From assembly GCA_018668695.1 (NCBI GenBank), contig JABJBS010000053.1:1-56082 (forward strand): a DNA stretch of 56,082 bases, in the 5' to 3' direction. Shown in pieces: positions 16,559 to 26,036 of this stretch. Positions within the stretch are counted from its first letter, which is position 1, and every line of letters begins with the position of its first letter. The stretch comes from Deltaproteobacteria bacterium. GTDB lineage: Bacteria > Myxococcota > XYA12-FULL-58-9 > JABJBS01. The notes under the pieces were generated by a model. That model ran no database searches, had not been told where the DNA came from, and saw nothing but the letters and a program-made list of their open reading frames with translations. A program made the translations under genes and the position numbers.

Positions 16559-18784
16559 CTACTCCTGATTCCACCAACGAAGCGATTCCGCTTCACGCTC
16601 AAAATTTGTTCCACAGTGAGCTTCGCCCATGAGTGTGTGGTAACTGAAAAAGACGTCAACAAAGTGTGCTTCAAGACCAAGTCCTGAGAGAGCTTCCAGT
16701 GTCGATGTTTGCCAGATATCTTCGCCGTTTACGTTCGGCCCTTCCGGATCGGGAATAAACAAAACCGTATCTGCCATCACAAGGTTTTGAATCCCTGGAT
16801 TATAAGCAATCGCTTCATCCACACCGCTCCAGTTTTCGTACTCATAAAGAACTGGCACGTACCGAAAATCTTCTTCTGTAAGCCCTATTTCATCCATTAA
16901 AATCTGTTGGACACCGTCGATCCGCGCCTGCGCCAAATCCTGATAAGCCATGAGATCTTCATCCCCGAGCACATCACTCGTGGTGGTTTCGTAATCCTGA
17001 TTACCCCATCCACCAGAACTCGCCCGGCCTTCAAAAATGGGCGCTTGCCCTGCCCCAGCCGCTTGAGCCTCTTGCAACTTCTCAATCGCTAGCGAAGGCG
17101 ATGCCATCAAAACGACCCACGGCCGCTCCCCTGCCGTCGCATTCCTATTGGGGAGCACGAGAAAAATCTCATCGATATGACCCACCGCCAACCACTCACT
17201 CGAAACCTCGAAAGTTGGTCCTTGCACCACTTGTGAATCGAAGAAGTCTCGTTGGCGCTGCGCCATTCTGCGCGTATTATCATAACCATAAAGCGAGCCA
17301 GCCTCGCCGCCGCCAACCACAATTCTCCCATAAGGAAAGTTTTGGCCCCCTACCCGGTGAGCCGGAATCACTTCTAGGTTTCCTCCAGAGTTCAATGAAG
17401 TTCCGGTCCCGTGCGGATAAACATAGCCAACCACATCATCGAGAAGCTCATTGGGAAGAAAGTTCGCCAAGCCGCCATCACGCTCCAGCTGCATATGGAC
17501 CTTCATGCTTTCAAAACCAGATGCCCCAGGCCATTGCGTGAAGCCTGTCTGCATACTGTCTTGAGCCCAGCGGTCCCAGCCGTAGGTCTGGCCCCCAATC
17601 TTATAAAGCTCAACTGAGTCCGGTAGATGTTCTTCAAAAGCACTCACCAGCGCCATGTTGTTATCGGCCTCACCCGGATAGGGAATGTCTAGTACAAATA
17701 AACGCTCCGCAGCCGCCATGTGGTGGCTTAAAATAATCGGGCTGCCTCTGAGCTCAACAACGTCACTGCTGATTAAAGTGTCACCATCGAACAAGTTCAG
17801 TGTAAGCGTCACTTCTCCGCTAAAGCCAATATAGCGTCCCAAAATGCCTTCAAGGTAAAGCTTCGTAGCGCCCTGTGCTAACCATTCCACCGAGATCTCT
17901 GCGCTGGATTCTCCGGCCTCGATAAGAGTCGAGATGTCTCCATTGGGCGCTTCTCTAAAGATGCGGATAAATCCTGCCCCATCAACATCGGTGCCGCCCG
18001 TTAATTCCAAAACCGCTCGGTGGGAACCATTGAGGCCGCCTACTTGGCTAAGAAGGACGGGTGCCATATCCAAGAGATCGTCCTCACCATCATGGCCCGG
18101 TTCAAGGCCATCTCGGGTGCCGTTGTTGTCATCGTCATCTAGGTTAGGTGGAAAAATTGCGCCGCCCTGCGCGCTCCAGCCGTCCTCAAATGCTTCATCC
18201 GCAGGCGTTACAACACCATCGCGGTTTGCATCCACCAAGATATTTGCGGTGAGTTCCTCACTGGGTAGCTCCGGCTCAGTGACGGTTACCACCTGTCCTA
18301 AAGCGATGTCCGTAAGCTCTTGCGGGTCTTTAACTTCAACCCGCGGCGTGGATTCGCCCACCGTCCAAACGGTATGGCTGACCACCGCAGCTGATTCAAA
18401 ATCAGTATCCCACGTGCCATCTCCATCATAATCCCATCGAAACACCAACGCTTGGCCTTCAGGATCGGAACTGAGGGAGGCATCCAACTGAATCTCAAGT
18501 GGCAAAACACCTGACACGGGTGTTACGACCAAATCGGCTTGGGGAGCGATATTTTCTGGCTCTGGCTCTGGCTCGGGTTCGTTACCATTGTCACCGGAAC
18601 CATCATCACCTGGGGGGCTCGGGGTATCGGGCGTTGTTTCCGACGATTGGTCATCGGGATCTTTCTCTACGCCCTCCAGGGTCGACTCAGAGCAACCCGC
18701 ACTGAGAGCGATAAAAAGAAGGAAAAGAACTGAATGTCGAAAATTGGACGCAATATGCCTATTGCTTAAGACAAGAGTTTGCAC
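16559..18784 (-). CDS. Protein-arginine deiminase (PAD) lipoprotein with PKD domain
   Basis: A 741-residue protein. Lipobox LSAGC puts the lipidated Cys at residue 31; an acidic Pro-rich linker follows (40-78). Residues 79-170 form a PKD domain with DYDGDGTWDT. Asp-rich calcium-type loops lie at 185-235. The C-terminal half matches the PAD family: WDRWAQDSMQTGF (Asp409, like Asp350 of human PAD4), NSGGNLEVIP and FPYGRIVVGG, GHIDE (His536 and Asp538, like His471/Asp473), and GEAHCGTN near the end (Cys724, like Cys645). All four catalytic residues are present, so active, calcium-dependent conversion of peptidyl-arginine to citrulline outside the cytoplasm is expected. The GTG start is supported by GGAGG seven bases upstream. 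First gene of a unit with the HEAT-like and probably the VLRF1 gene. Confidence 0.9.
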   Translation of the reverse strand: MQTLVLSNRHIASNFRHSVLFLLFIALSAGCSESTLEGVEKDPDDQSSETTPDTPSPPGDDGSGDNGNEPEPEPEPENIAPQADLVVTPVSGVLPLEIQLDASLSSDPEGQALVFRWDYDGDGTWDTDFESAAVVSHTVWTVGESTPRVEVKDPQELTDIALGQVVTVTEPELPSEELTANILVDANRDGVVTPADEAFEDGWSAQGGAIFPPNLDDDDNNGTRDGLEPGHDGEDDLLDMAPVLLSQVGGLNGSHRAVLELTGGTDVDGAGFIRIFREAPNGDISTLIEAGESSAEISVEWLAQGATKLYLEGILGRYIGFSGEVTLTLNLFDGDTLISSDVVELRGSPIILSHHMAAAERLFVLDIPYPGEADNNMALVSAFEEHLPDSVELYKIGGQTYGWDRWAQDSMQTGFTQWPGASGFESMKVHMQLERDGGLANFLPNELLDDVVGYVYPHGTGTSLNSGGNLEVIPAHRVGGQNFPYGRIVVGGGEAGSLYGYDNTRRMAQRQRDFFDSQVVQGPTFEVSSEWLAVGHIDEIFLVLPNRNATAGERPWVVLMASPSLAIEKLQEAQAAGAGQAPIFEGRASSGGWGNQDYETTTSDVLGDEDLMAYQDLAQARIDGVQQILMDEIGLTEEDFRYVPVLYEYENWSGVDEAIAYNPGIQNLVMADTVLFIPDPEGPNVNGEDIWQTSTLEALSGLGLEAHFVDVFFSYHTLMGEAHCGTNFEREAESLRWWNQE

Positions 18785-18964
18785 CGATCGGCCTCCACTA
18801 TGTTTTTTAACGAGGAAAGTTTAAAAGACTGTGGGCACAATCTCTGCAACTCGATAGCAAACCTTAGCGATCAGGAGACCAACTCGTCAAGAGAATCTGA
18901 CCTTTAAATACATCAGCAGAGTCATCCTACTTGCACCTACATCAGAATAAGGCAATATCAGTCC

Positions 18965-19702
18965 ATGGAATTCAAAGTATTCACTCTATCTGTCGCTCTC
19001 GTCTTCGTCTTTCTAATTGAAGGATGCCAGACCATCCCGGTAGCTCAATCAACTCTCAAAAAGCCGCGCCAAAACGCGGCACTCGTGCTCGATGGCAAGG
19101 AGCTTGATGTCTACTGGGACGACGGCGACACATTCGAGTTTCGTGAGCATGGCCGAAAAACGCGGGCAAGACTGCGCGGCTTTAACACACTCGAATCTTA
19201 TGGACCCGTGCACAGTTGGGGGCAATGGAAAGGCCGCGAACTCTATGAGGTCGCCTTTCAAGCGACGGCCCACGCTAAAAGCGAAGTTTGGGAATGCACA
19301 CGCCATCTTGGCAGTGGAGGCTATGGCCGCATACTCGTAGACTGTCCCAAATTGAGAGAGACTCTATTGTCAAAAGGCTTGGCCCATGTATTCTGGATGA
19401 ACGGCGCTGCTCCTGAAGAAATTCTAAAATTTCAACACCAAGCTATCAAAGAGAAGATCGGGATGTGGAGCAAAGGAGCTCCAAGCTGGGTACTCACGTC
19501 TATTCACTCCGCCAGCGAAGACAACCTACCCAATCCTTACAATCGGCAAGTTTCAACCCAGACGGGTGAAGCCATGGCCAGTACACATTCGAAACGGTAC
19601 CAAACGTGCCAGAACGTCTGCGAGCAAGGCTCTTGCATGCTCTACGTTCCCTACCGGATGCGCTACGGTAAAAACCGAGCCAAGTGCCTTATAAGCCGAT
19701 AG
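18965..19702 (+). CDS. Thermonuclease (SNase-like) lipoprotein
   Basis: A 245-residue lipoprotein (lipobox IEGC, Cys21) with an SNase domain from about residue 38 to 165. By comparison with staphylococcal nuclease, the catalytic Arg35, Glu43 and Arg87 correspond to Arg69, Glu77 and Arg122, and the calcium ligand Asp21 to Asp55 in DDGDTF. The second ligand Asp40 is replaced by Asn74 (RGFNTLE). The C-terminal 80 residues add a Cys-containing tail not in the classical enzyme. A role in degrading extracellular nucleic acid at the cell surface is likely. It converges on the acyl-CoA dehydrogenase gene with a 14-base overlap. Confidence 0.85.
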   Translation: MEFKVFTLSVALVFVFLIEGCQTIPVAQSTLKKPRQNAALVLDGKELDVYWDDGDTFEFREHGRKTRARLRGFNTLESYGPVHSWGQWKGRELYEVAFQATAHAKSEVWECTRHLGSGGYGRILVDCPKLRETLLSKGLAHVFWMNGAAPEEILKFQHQAIKEKIGMWSKGAPSWVLTSIHSASEDNLPNPYNRQVSTQTGEAMASTHSKRYQTCQNVCEQGSCMLYVPYRMRYGKNRAKCLISR

Positions 19703-21425
19703 GCTTAACAGGATAGGAACCCACCTCGGCAACCATGTCTGCAATCGACTTACGAAGTTCATCCTCATTCTTCGACATCTCATAAAGGCTGGCACGAATT
19801 CGGCGTTTTGCCTGCTGGAGGTAACCTTCGGCAAGTTCCATTTCCAGCACACACTTTTCAACACCGCGTTCCTCGATGAGTGCCGTCGTTCTCGCTAAAA
19901 CACTGGTCAATCCAAAGAGATCGATTGCAACATTAGCCAGACGCTTCTGCGCAAATTGCATCAAGAAAATCTTTTTGCCGTGCTTACGCAAAATGTTTTC
20001 GACATGACCTGCAAATTCGACCGTTTCCTCTTCAATGACGCTGGCCATTTTCTTTAGAGCAGGATGAGCGTTCTCAATCGATTCGCCCATGACGCTGCGC
20101 TTGATTCGCTTGATTGCAAAATCAGAAACTGGTCCCAGCCCCTTCAAAGGATGCTTGATGGCTTCCGCAAGACCTGCGAGTTCCTCACCGGGTCCTTGCA
20201 TGCCACTCAAAGCAATAAACGCACGTAAGACCTCATTGGTGCCTTCGAAAATTCGGAAGATTCGAGCATCGCGAAGCCACATCTCAAACGGATATTCTTT
20301 CATAAATCCGTTGCCACCCCAGATTTGAATATTCTCATCAATGGCATTCCAAAGGGCTTCTGTGGCAAAGATTTTCGCCGCCGCGCTCTCCAGGTAGTAA
20401 TCGACATCACCGCGGTCGATGAGGTGTGTGGTTAGATAGACCATACTCTCGGCTGCGTAGAGGTCGATGGTCATCTGGGCGATTTTATCTTGAATCATAC
20501 CAAATTCGATAAGCTTCTTTTGAAACTGCCGACGTTCTGTTGCATGTTCTACGGCCGCTTTGATGCAGTTTTTGATACCACCAACACAACCCGCAGCAAG
20601 TCCCAAGCGACCATGGTTTAAAATACCCATCGCCACTTTAAAGCCCTTACCCGCTTCCCCAACGATATTCTCAACGGGGACTTTCACATTTTCTAGGTGA
20701 ACTTCATTTGTCCAGGACGCCTTAATTCCCATCTTCTTTTCAGGAGGACCTACCGTGACCCCTTCCGATGGTATTTCGAGAACAAAACAGGTGACCTTCT
20801 CTTTCTTCGCACCTTTGTGTTCAACTTCGACTTTTGCAAAGACCGTAAGGAAAGTAGCGATCCCCCCATTGGTAATCCAAATCTTGCTTCCGTTGAGGGT
20901 GTAATGTTTCCCATCTTCGGACAACACTGCTTTGGTCTGGATGGATGCAGCATCTGAGCCACTGCTTGGCTCCGTAAGACAAAACGCTGCAATCAATTCA
21001 CCCGTTGCCAGGCGCGGTAAAAAACGCTCGCGTTGCTCCTCATTCCCATAAAGAAGCAGCGCTTTGTAACCAATACTTTGATGCGCCCCGACGGTCACTG
21101 TGAGCGCGCTATCGTAAGTGGCTAATTTTTCAAAGATATGACCGTAAGCCATCATCGGAAGACCCAAACCATTATGTCGTTCTTCGACCAGCAGTCCCAT
21201 GAGGCCGAGTTCGCTTACTTTATCAACGATTTCACGCGGCATTGCCGCATCCTCATCCCATTTCGTAGAATCGATGTGTTCGTCGGCAAACTTACCAACC
21301 GCTTCTTGCATCATAGCGACCGTTTCAGCCACTTCGGGCTCTAACCTCGGAAACGGGAAGACCATGTCTTCTCGAATATTTCCGAAAAACAATGACTTGA
21401 TAAAACCTTCTGCATCTTCCTTCAT
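19689..21425 (-). CDS. Acyl-CoA dehydrogenase, VLCAD/ACAD9-like
   Basis: A 578-residue flavoprotein. It has the family elements CLTEPSSGSDAASI, KIWITNGG (FAD and substrate region), GRLGLAAGCVGGIK, and RIFEGTNEVLR carrying the catalytic base Glu394 of the VLCAD type. About 180 extra C-terminal residues beyond the ordinary ACAD length match the very-long-chain/ACAD9 branch, which is membrane-associated or dimerises through this part. It should oxidise long acyl-CoA to trans-2-enoyl-CoA. The ATG at 21425 is preferred over a GTG five codons upstream because GGGAGAG lies just before it. No electron-transfer flavoprotein or hydratase gene is adjacent, so it is probably transcribed alone. Confidence 0.93.
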   Translation of the reverse strand: MKEDAEGFIKSLFFGNIREDMVFPFPRLEPEVAETVAMMQEAVGKFADEHIDSTKWDEDAAMPREIVDKVSELGLMGLLVEERHNGLGLPMMAYGHIFEKLATYDSALTVTVGAHQSIGYKALLLYGNEEQRERFLPRLATGELIAAFCLTEPSSGSDAASIQTKAVLSEDGKHYTLNGSKIWITNGGIATFLTVFAKVEVEHKGAKKEKVTCFVLEIPSEGVTVGPPEKKMGIKASWTNEVHLENVKVPVENIVGEAGKGFKVAMGILNHGRLGLAAGCVGGIKNCIKAAVEHATERRQFQKKLIEFGMIQDKIAQMTIDLYAAESMVYLTTHLIDRGDVDYYLESAAAKIFATEALWNAIDENIQIWGGNGFMKEYPFEMWLRDARIFRIFEGTNEVLRAFIALSGMQGPGEELAGLAEAIKHPLKGLGPVSDFAIKRIKRSVMGESIENAHPALKKMASVIEEETVEFAGHVENILRKHGKKIFLMQFAQKRLANVAIDLFGLTSVLARTTALIEERGVEKCVLEMELAEGYLQQAKRRIRASLYEMSKNEDELRKSIADMVAEVGSYPVKPIGL

Positions 21426-21446
21426 AGCACTCTCCCGCACTTACAT

Positions 21447-21452
21447 ATTATA
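21447..21452 (-). promoter_or_regulatory. Possible -10 box (TATAAT) of the acyl-CoA dehydrogenase gene
   Basis: On the minus strand a perfect TATAAT lies 21 bases before the ATG at 21425. The -35 region is poor (TTCAGT at 19 bases, or CAGTCC at 17), so the assignment rests on the -10 box and position only. Confidence 0.35.
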
Positions 21453-21566
21453 ACGCACCACAGCATAATGGACTGAACGAAAACAATTCGCAAAGCGATT
21501 TGAAAAAGAATTCGGTCCTACCAGCCATGGCGAACCACTGGTGAACGTCACGCCCTGACTAAGAAA

Positions 21567-22553
21567 TTATCGTAACATACGGGCGAGGGCGAAAATACTA
21601 AGGGGCGAAGAACCCTCTGCCTTATTATTGACGATAAGCAGCCCACCTTTGCCGAGCTTGAGCGCACGCTGAAAAATCGCGGTCAAAGTCTGTCGTACGT
21701 CAACATCTTGGTCCAAGATCTTATTAAACGGCGCATAACGCTTCGCGGCCGATTCAAAGCTCAGACCCTCACGGAGCATCCAGCGAACAACCAATTGCTG
21801 ATTATTCTCAAGTGGCATCACCCGCAGCTGACGATCCAAGCTCGGCATCGTGGGATGAACATTGTAGCAATGATCGACCCTAAATTTATTAAGCACATCT
21901 CGGTATGTACGGGTAAGAAACTCCGCATTACGTATCTCCACCGCGTAGGGCACGCCGGTGGGTAAAGCGCCCAAAAACTTATCGAGCCGCTCTACAAACT
22001 TATGGGAACCTCCCAGGCTCCCCACCACCATCGGGGGAAATTGAAATAAAATGACTCCAAGCTTTTGACCCAACCCCTCGGCGGCAGGCCGAACAACATA
22101 ATCTCTTGCCCATTCGGGATTGAGAAAATGAGGGTTCATGCCTCGTCCATAAGGCTCGCGCGGACTCACGACCGTTTGCCCTGCTTTAACTAAGAAACGA
22201 AAGTTGTCTGGTACTTGGCTGGCATAGTCGCGGTAGTCATCTAGGGGGACAGGGGCATAATAACTGCGATCGATGCCAACAGTTCGCAGGAGCGGATGCG
22301 ATGCATAAGCCGCCAAACCCTGCCCCGAGAGATTCTTCTGGGACGTCTTGCGGTCGTAAACAATTCCTTCCCAGCCCGGAAAACTCCATGAAGAAGTGCC
22401 AAAGCGTATCGATGGGTGCAGCGCTTCCGCGCTTGTCGCATCCTCGGGGTCCACAGATGCGGGCCCAACCTTCGGTGCTTTTGGCATTTCAGCATCAGCA
22501 AACAGACTGAGCTGATCACTTGGGTCTTTACGCTTTGTCATCATCCGCTTCAA
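21567..22553 (-). CDS. DUF72 (YecE-like) protein
   Basis: A 328-residue protein. The DUF72 TIM-barrel begins near residue 49 with [12 protein letters not shown] and includes [20 protein letters not shown] and a late [13 protein letters not shown]. The biochemical role of DUF72 is not established. The first 45 residues are a low-complexity tail containing QLSLF at 14-18, a textbook match to the beta sliding-clamp binding motif. The start overlaps the end of msrB by 26 bases; ATGs at codons 1, 4 and 5 are all possible. Likely co-transcribed with msrB. Confidence 0.88.
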   Translation of the reverse strand: MKRMMTKRKDPSDQLSLFADAEMPKAPKVGPASVDPEDATSAEALHPSIRFGTSSWSFPGWEGIVYDRKTSQKNLSGQGLAAYASHPLLRTVGIDRSYYAPVPLDDYRDYASQVPDNFRFLVKAGQTVVSPREPYGRGMNPHFLNPEWARDYVVRPAAEGLGQKLGVILFQFPPMVVGSLGGSHKFVERLDKFLGALPTGVPYAVEIRNAEFLTRTYRDVLNKFRVDHCYNVHPTMPSLDRQLRVMPLENNQQLVVRWMLREGLSFESAAKRYAPFNKILDQDVDVRQTLTAIFQRALKLGKGGLLIVNNKAEGSSPLSIFALARMLR

Positions 22554-22935
22554 AATTAATCGATACCGAGTTTACGCAATAACGCAAACCACCTGGCTTC
22601 GGGCCATCATCAAAAACATGGCCCAAGTGAGCATCGCATTTCACACAAAATATTTCGGTTCGCACCATACCATGGCTGTTGTCGGGACGGGTTCCCACCG
22701 CTTCACTCTCAGCTCCCCAAAAGCTTGGCCAGCCACACCCAGAATTGAATTTATGATTGTCTTCAAACAAAACGGCATTACAACAGATACAGGTATATTT
22801 ACCCGCCTCTTCATGAACGTTGTACTTACCCGAAAACGGCGCCTCTGTACCTGCCTGACGAGTCACTCGAAACTGCTCGTCGCTCAGGGATTCTCGCCAC
22901 TCTTCATCGGTCTTTTCAATCTTCTCTGAACTCAT
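22528..22935 (-). CDS. msrB: Peptide-methionine (R)-S-oxide reductase
   Basis: A 135-residue MsrB. Two CxxC pairs (Cys49/Cys52 and Cys97/Cys100) form the structural zinc site; the catalytic Cys120 sits in RYCVNSVSI, and [13 protein letters not shown] gives the substrate pocket. A further Cys67 in SGCGWP is at the usual resolving position. It repairs methionine-R-sulfoxide in proteins with thioredoxin. The ATG at 22935 gives the normal family length; a GTG at 22965 would add ten residues. No signal peptide, so it is cytoplasmic. Confidence 0.95.
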   Translation of the reverse strand: MSSEKIEKTDEEWRESLSDEQFRVTRQAGTEAPFSGKYNVHEEAGKYTCICCNAVLFEDNHKFNSGCGWPSFWGAESEAVGTRPDNSHGMVRTEIFCVKCDAHLGHVFDDGPKPGGLRYCVNSVSINFEADDDKA

Positions 22936-23095
22936 TAAACACTCACTAAAAAGTTCGGACTCCACAGGATAACGCGCAGCGGGCTTGGGTTATTCCGAAA
23001 AGGAGACATCAGGTTGATAAGAATATGAACCAGACTCGATAGATTTTAAAGGGGTATCTCAAAAAGAATCGTTAGATTTATGACTAAAACTGCCC

Positions 23096-24367
23096 TTAAG
23101 AAGCACTGAATTTCTTAAATATCAGTGACGCATTTGTGCCGCCAAATCCAAAAGAATTACTCATCACCGCATCAATTTCGCACTTTTTGGACTCATGGGG
23201 TACGAAATCAAGCTCCCAATCCTCTGAAGGCTCGTCCAAGTTGAGCGTTGCCGGTACTTGTTGATCCCGAAGGGCTAAGATTGAGAAGATGGCCTCCACA
23301 CTGCCCGCACCACCCAATAAGTGGCCTATCGAACTTTTCGTCGAAGAAACCTTCAATCGAGTGCGGTGGTCTCCGAACACTGAACAAATAGCCGATGCTT
23401 CTACCGAATCGCCAAGCGGTGTCGAGGTACCATGAGCATTGATATAGCCCACTTGCTCGGGCTCAAGTTCCGCGGTGCGCAGCGCGGCCTTCATTGCGCG
23501 CGTTGCTCCCCGGCCATCCTCAGCCGGCGCTGTTAAGTGAAATGCATCCCCCGACATCCCATAGCCGCAGATTTCACCGTAAATTTGCGCCCCTCGATTT
23601 TGGGCGTGCTCAAGCTCTTCAAGTATCAAAACACCGGCTCCTTCGCCGACAACAAAGCCGTCACGCCGCGTGTCCCATGGCCGAGAAGCTTTGGTTGGTT
23701 CATCGTTGAAACCGCGAGACAGTGCCCGGGCTGCTCCAAAACCGGCCAAAGTCATCGGACCCACAGCAGACTCCGTACTGCCAACCACCATGACATCTGC
23801 ATCCGAACGGGCAATCATCCACATCGCGTCTCCCAGGGCGTGAGCCCCGGTTGCGCACGCTGTTGAGACGCAGTGATTCGGGCCTTGAAATCCGTAGGTC
23901 TGAGCAATCAAGCCTGATGGGATATTCGTAAGAATGGATGGCACAAAGAACGGACTGATTCGGCGGTGGCCCCGCTCTTTAACCATGAGCGTGGTCTCGC
24001 ATATTGTATTAAAACCACCAATGCCCGAGCCCATTAAAACGCCAGTTCGCTCCTGGGCGTCTAGCTCCTCTGGAAACCAACCCGCATCGTCAAGAGCCTC
24101 CTTGGCCGCCGCAAATGCAAAGCCAATATAATCTGAAAAACGTCGAGCTTCTTTATGTCCTAATACGCGACTTGCCTCATAAGAGGAACTCTCTTCACCT
24201 CGGGGGACTTTACAGGCTATCCGGGTGGGTAGATTCTTGTATTCTTCACCCTCTAAAGCGACCGCACTGGAATCACCAGCTAAAAGCCGCTTCCACGTAT
24301 GCTCAACTCCAACCCCTAAAGGGGTAACACACCCAAGTCCAGTGATGACTACTCGTCGCCGTTTCAT
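23096..24367 (-). CDS. fabF: Beta-ketoacyl-ACP synthase II
   Basis: A 423-residue FabF with the condensing-enzyme triad: Cys171 in STACATG, His312 in NAHGTSTPLGD and His349 in KSSIGHLLGGAG, with Lys344 conserved. It elongates acyl-ACP with malonyl-ACP in fatty acid synthesis. Start ATG is preceded by GAGGA at a workable distance. It is the third gene of a minus-strand run (tpm, ctaA, fabF); no acpP, fabG or fabZ is adjacent, so it stands apart from a fab cluster. This could make it a specialised or second KASII. Confidence 0.94.
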   Translation of the reverse strand: MKRRRVVITGLGCVTPLGVGVEHTWKRLLAGDSSAVALEGEEYKNLPTRIACKVPRGEESSSYEASRVLGHKEARRFSDYIGFAFAAAKEALDDAGWFPEELDAQERTGVLMGSGIGGFNTICETTLMVKERGHRRISPFFVPSILTNIPSGLIAQTYGFQGPNHCVSTACATGAHALGDAMWMIARSDADVMVVGSTESAVGPMTLAGFGAARALSRGFNDEPTKASRPWDTRRDGFVVGEGAGVLILEELEHAQNRGAQIYGEICGYGMSGDAFHLTAPAEDGRGATRAMKAALRTAELEPEQVGYINAHGTSTPLGDSVEASAICSVFGDHRTRLKVSSTKSSIGHLLGGAGSVEAIFSILALRDQQVPATLNLDEPSEDWELDFVPHESKKCEIDAVMSNSFGFGGTNASLIFKKFSAS

Positions 24368-24424
24368 GGAATTATCCTCAAAAGACCCGTACAGGATCGT
24401 TGCGGGCTCTAGTCCACCCGATTA

Positions 24425-25372
24425 CTAACTCGAAACTGGTTGTATAATGTTTTGGTCCTTGGCCTCAACACACGTCAAAATAGCAGCCACCCAAACCAAA
24501 TCTGCAACCAGCAAATGAACCAGCTGCATCCATCCCGGGGCATGCAATATGACATTCAACACACCGAGCATCATTTGCAGAGCAGTGCTCCAAACAAGGG
24601 CATTCGCAAGGTAACCCAAGGCACCGGACTGAGTCGTCCGTTCAACCGAAAGGCCCCATACCAAAATCCCGAGCCCTACACAGAGTGCAAGCAATGGGTG
24701 AACGATGCGGAGGCGAACCAAAATGTGCTGAGCCATTGAGATGTCGTTTACAATGGTCGCAATAAGCCCTGAGCCCTCAACCACAGGTACGGGAAAGAGA
24801 GTATCGCCAAGCGCTGTAATGGCTCCAGTGGCTCCAACCAAAACAAGACCGGTGACTAAGGCCAAGAGGCTACCCCGCCTTACACCTGTACCAAATGACC
24901 GTGGCCGCTCAACTGACCACCAAGCCGTAAGCGCTCCGCCGCCGACCAGACCGAGAGTGTTTACAAGGTGCAATGCAACCACAACTGCACGCACCGAAGA
25001 TGTGTCTTTAGCGACCAGCCCCTTCAATACCAGAATCGCGCCGAGCGCGGCTTCTAAGAGAATAAAAACCAAAGTCACCCAAGCCGCAGTGCGGGCTCGA
25101 TGACCCTTTGCAAAAACACGCCTTGCTATAACCACTAAAATAATGCCGAAGATGAGGGTCAAACCACTGGTGAGCCGATGAGAAAACTCGATTATCGTTT
25201 CTACACCAGGACTGCGTGGTATTATCTCACCACCACACGTTGGCCAATGGTCCCCGCAACCAGCTCCCGAGCCAGTAATACGCACCCATGCACCCCACAA
25301 AATCACTGCGAGATTGTAGACCAATGCGGCCCAAGCCAGGCGTGAAAACTTTATGTTCGATTCATTATTCAA
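24425..25372 (-). CDS. ctaA: Heme A synthase (CtaA/COX15)
   Basis: A 315-residue membrane protein with eight predicted helices in two four-helix halves. Diagnostic residues are visible: Cys39 and Cys46 in the first external loop (GAGCGDHWPTC), Glu62 and His65 in EFSHRLTSG, His135, then His216 in the second half and His286 in VHLLVAD. It oxidises the C8 methyl of heme O to make heme A for aa3-type oxidases, so the cell respires oxygen. The start is TTG, one base after the stop of tpm; there is no better ATG and translation is probably coupled. Confidence 0.92.
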   Translation of the reverse strand: MNNESNIKFSRLAWAALVYNLAVILWGAWVRITGSGAGCGDHWPTCGGEIIPRSPGVETIIEFSHRLTSGLTLIFGIILVVIARRVFAKGHRARTAAWVTLVFILLEAALGAILVLKGLVAKDTSSVRAVVVALHLVNTLGLVGGGALTAWWSVERPRSFGTGVRRGSLLALVTGLVLVGATGAITALGDTLFPVPVVEGSGLIATIVNDISMAQHILVRLRIVHPLLALCVGLGILVWGLSVERTTQSGALGYLANALVWSTALQMMLGVLNVILHAPGWMQLVHLLVADLVWVAAILTCVEAKDQNIIQPVSS

Positions 25373-25373
25373 T

Positions 25374-26036
25374 CTAGCGTGCCCTGGCTTTCAGAATGTG
25401 GGCACGCTCGACCAAGGAGTCTAAACCCCATTCTCGATACTTCGGCCGGGTGTCGATCACCTCGTTTTCAACCAACATTTCAAGTTCAAAATAGTGACCA
25501 AAATTTTTCTGTATTTCCGCAGGTGGCACAGAAAAGGGAGGGCCATCGTGTTTGGCTTGGTCATAGTCGATACTCAGGAGCAATCCGCCTGTGGTGGCGC
25601 TGATGAGTTTACCCACATGCGCCCCATAGAGGCTCCTCACATCAGGCGGCAGAGCGATATGAGCGGCTCGGTCATAGATAAAATCAATATCGCCTAACCA
25701 TTTCGTATCGGTCTCGAAAAAATCACAGCAATAGATTGTAATCGAACCAGAGCGCATCAAACGAAAGCCATGCTCCTGCTCCCACTTGGCCTCCATCTTG
25801 TTTTCTGTAAAGAAAGACTCGATAGCGATTTCGCTAAGCTCAACACCCACCACTTGGTGTCCCTGCTCCGCGAGCCAAATCATGTCTAAGGTTTTACCGC
25901 AAAGAGGTACCAAGACCAGGCCTTTGCGCTCCCCGGCGACGCGTTCCCAGAACTCCACGAGCCGTGGATTAAACTTTTCCTGATGCCAACCAATCTGATT
26001 GTCAGCCCAGCGTTTACGCCATGCATGTCCTTCCAT
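25374..26036 (-). CDS. tpm: Thiopurine S-methyltransferase family protein
   Basis: A 220-residue SAM-dependent methyltransferase. The opening RKRWADNQIGWHQEKFNP, LVLVPLCGKTLDMIWLAEQG and VVGVELSEIAIESFF are diagnostic of the TPMT family. In bacteria these enzymes methylate thiols, and often selenium or tellurium compounds. A strong AGGAGG lies five bases before the ATG. It heads the run tpm-ctaA, the two genes being separated by a single base. Confidence 0.93.
   Translation of the reverse strand: MEGHAWRKRWADNQIGWHQEKFNPRLVEFWERVAGERKGLVLVPLCGKTLDMIWLAEQGHQVVGVELSEIAIESFFTENKMEAKWEQEHGFRLMRSGSITIYCCDFFETDTKWLGDIDFIYDRAAHIALPPDVRSLYGAHVGKLISATTGGLLLSIDYDQAKHDGPPFSVPPAEIQKNFGHYFELEMLVENEVIDTRPKYREWGLDSLVERAHILKARAR

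Noticed and set aside
23096-24367. FabF as part of a polyketide or aryl polyene cluster
   Set aside because: No acyl carrier protein, ketoreductase or dehydratase is adjacent; neighbours are ctaA and msrB.
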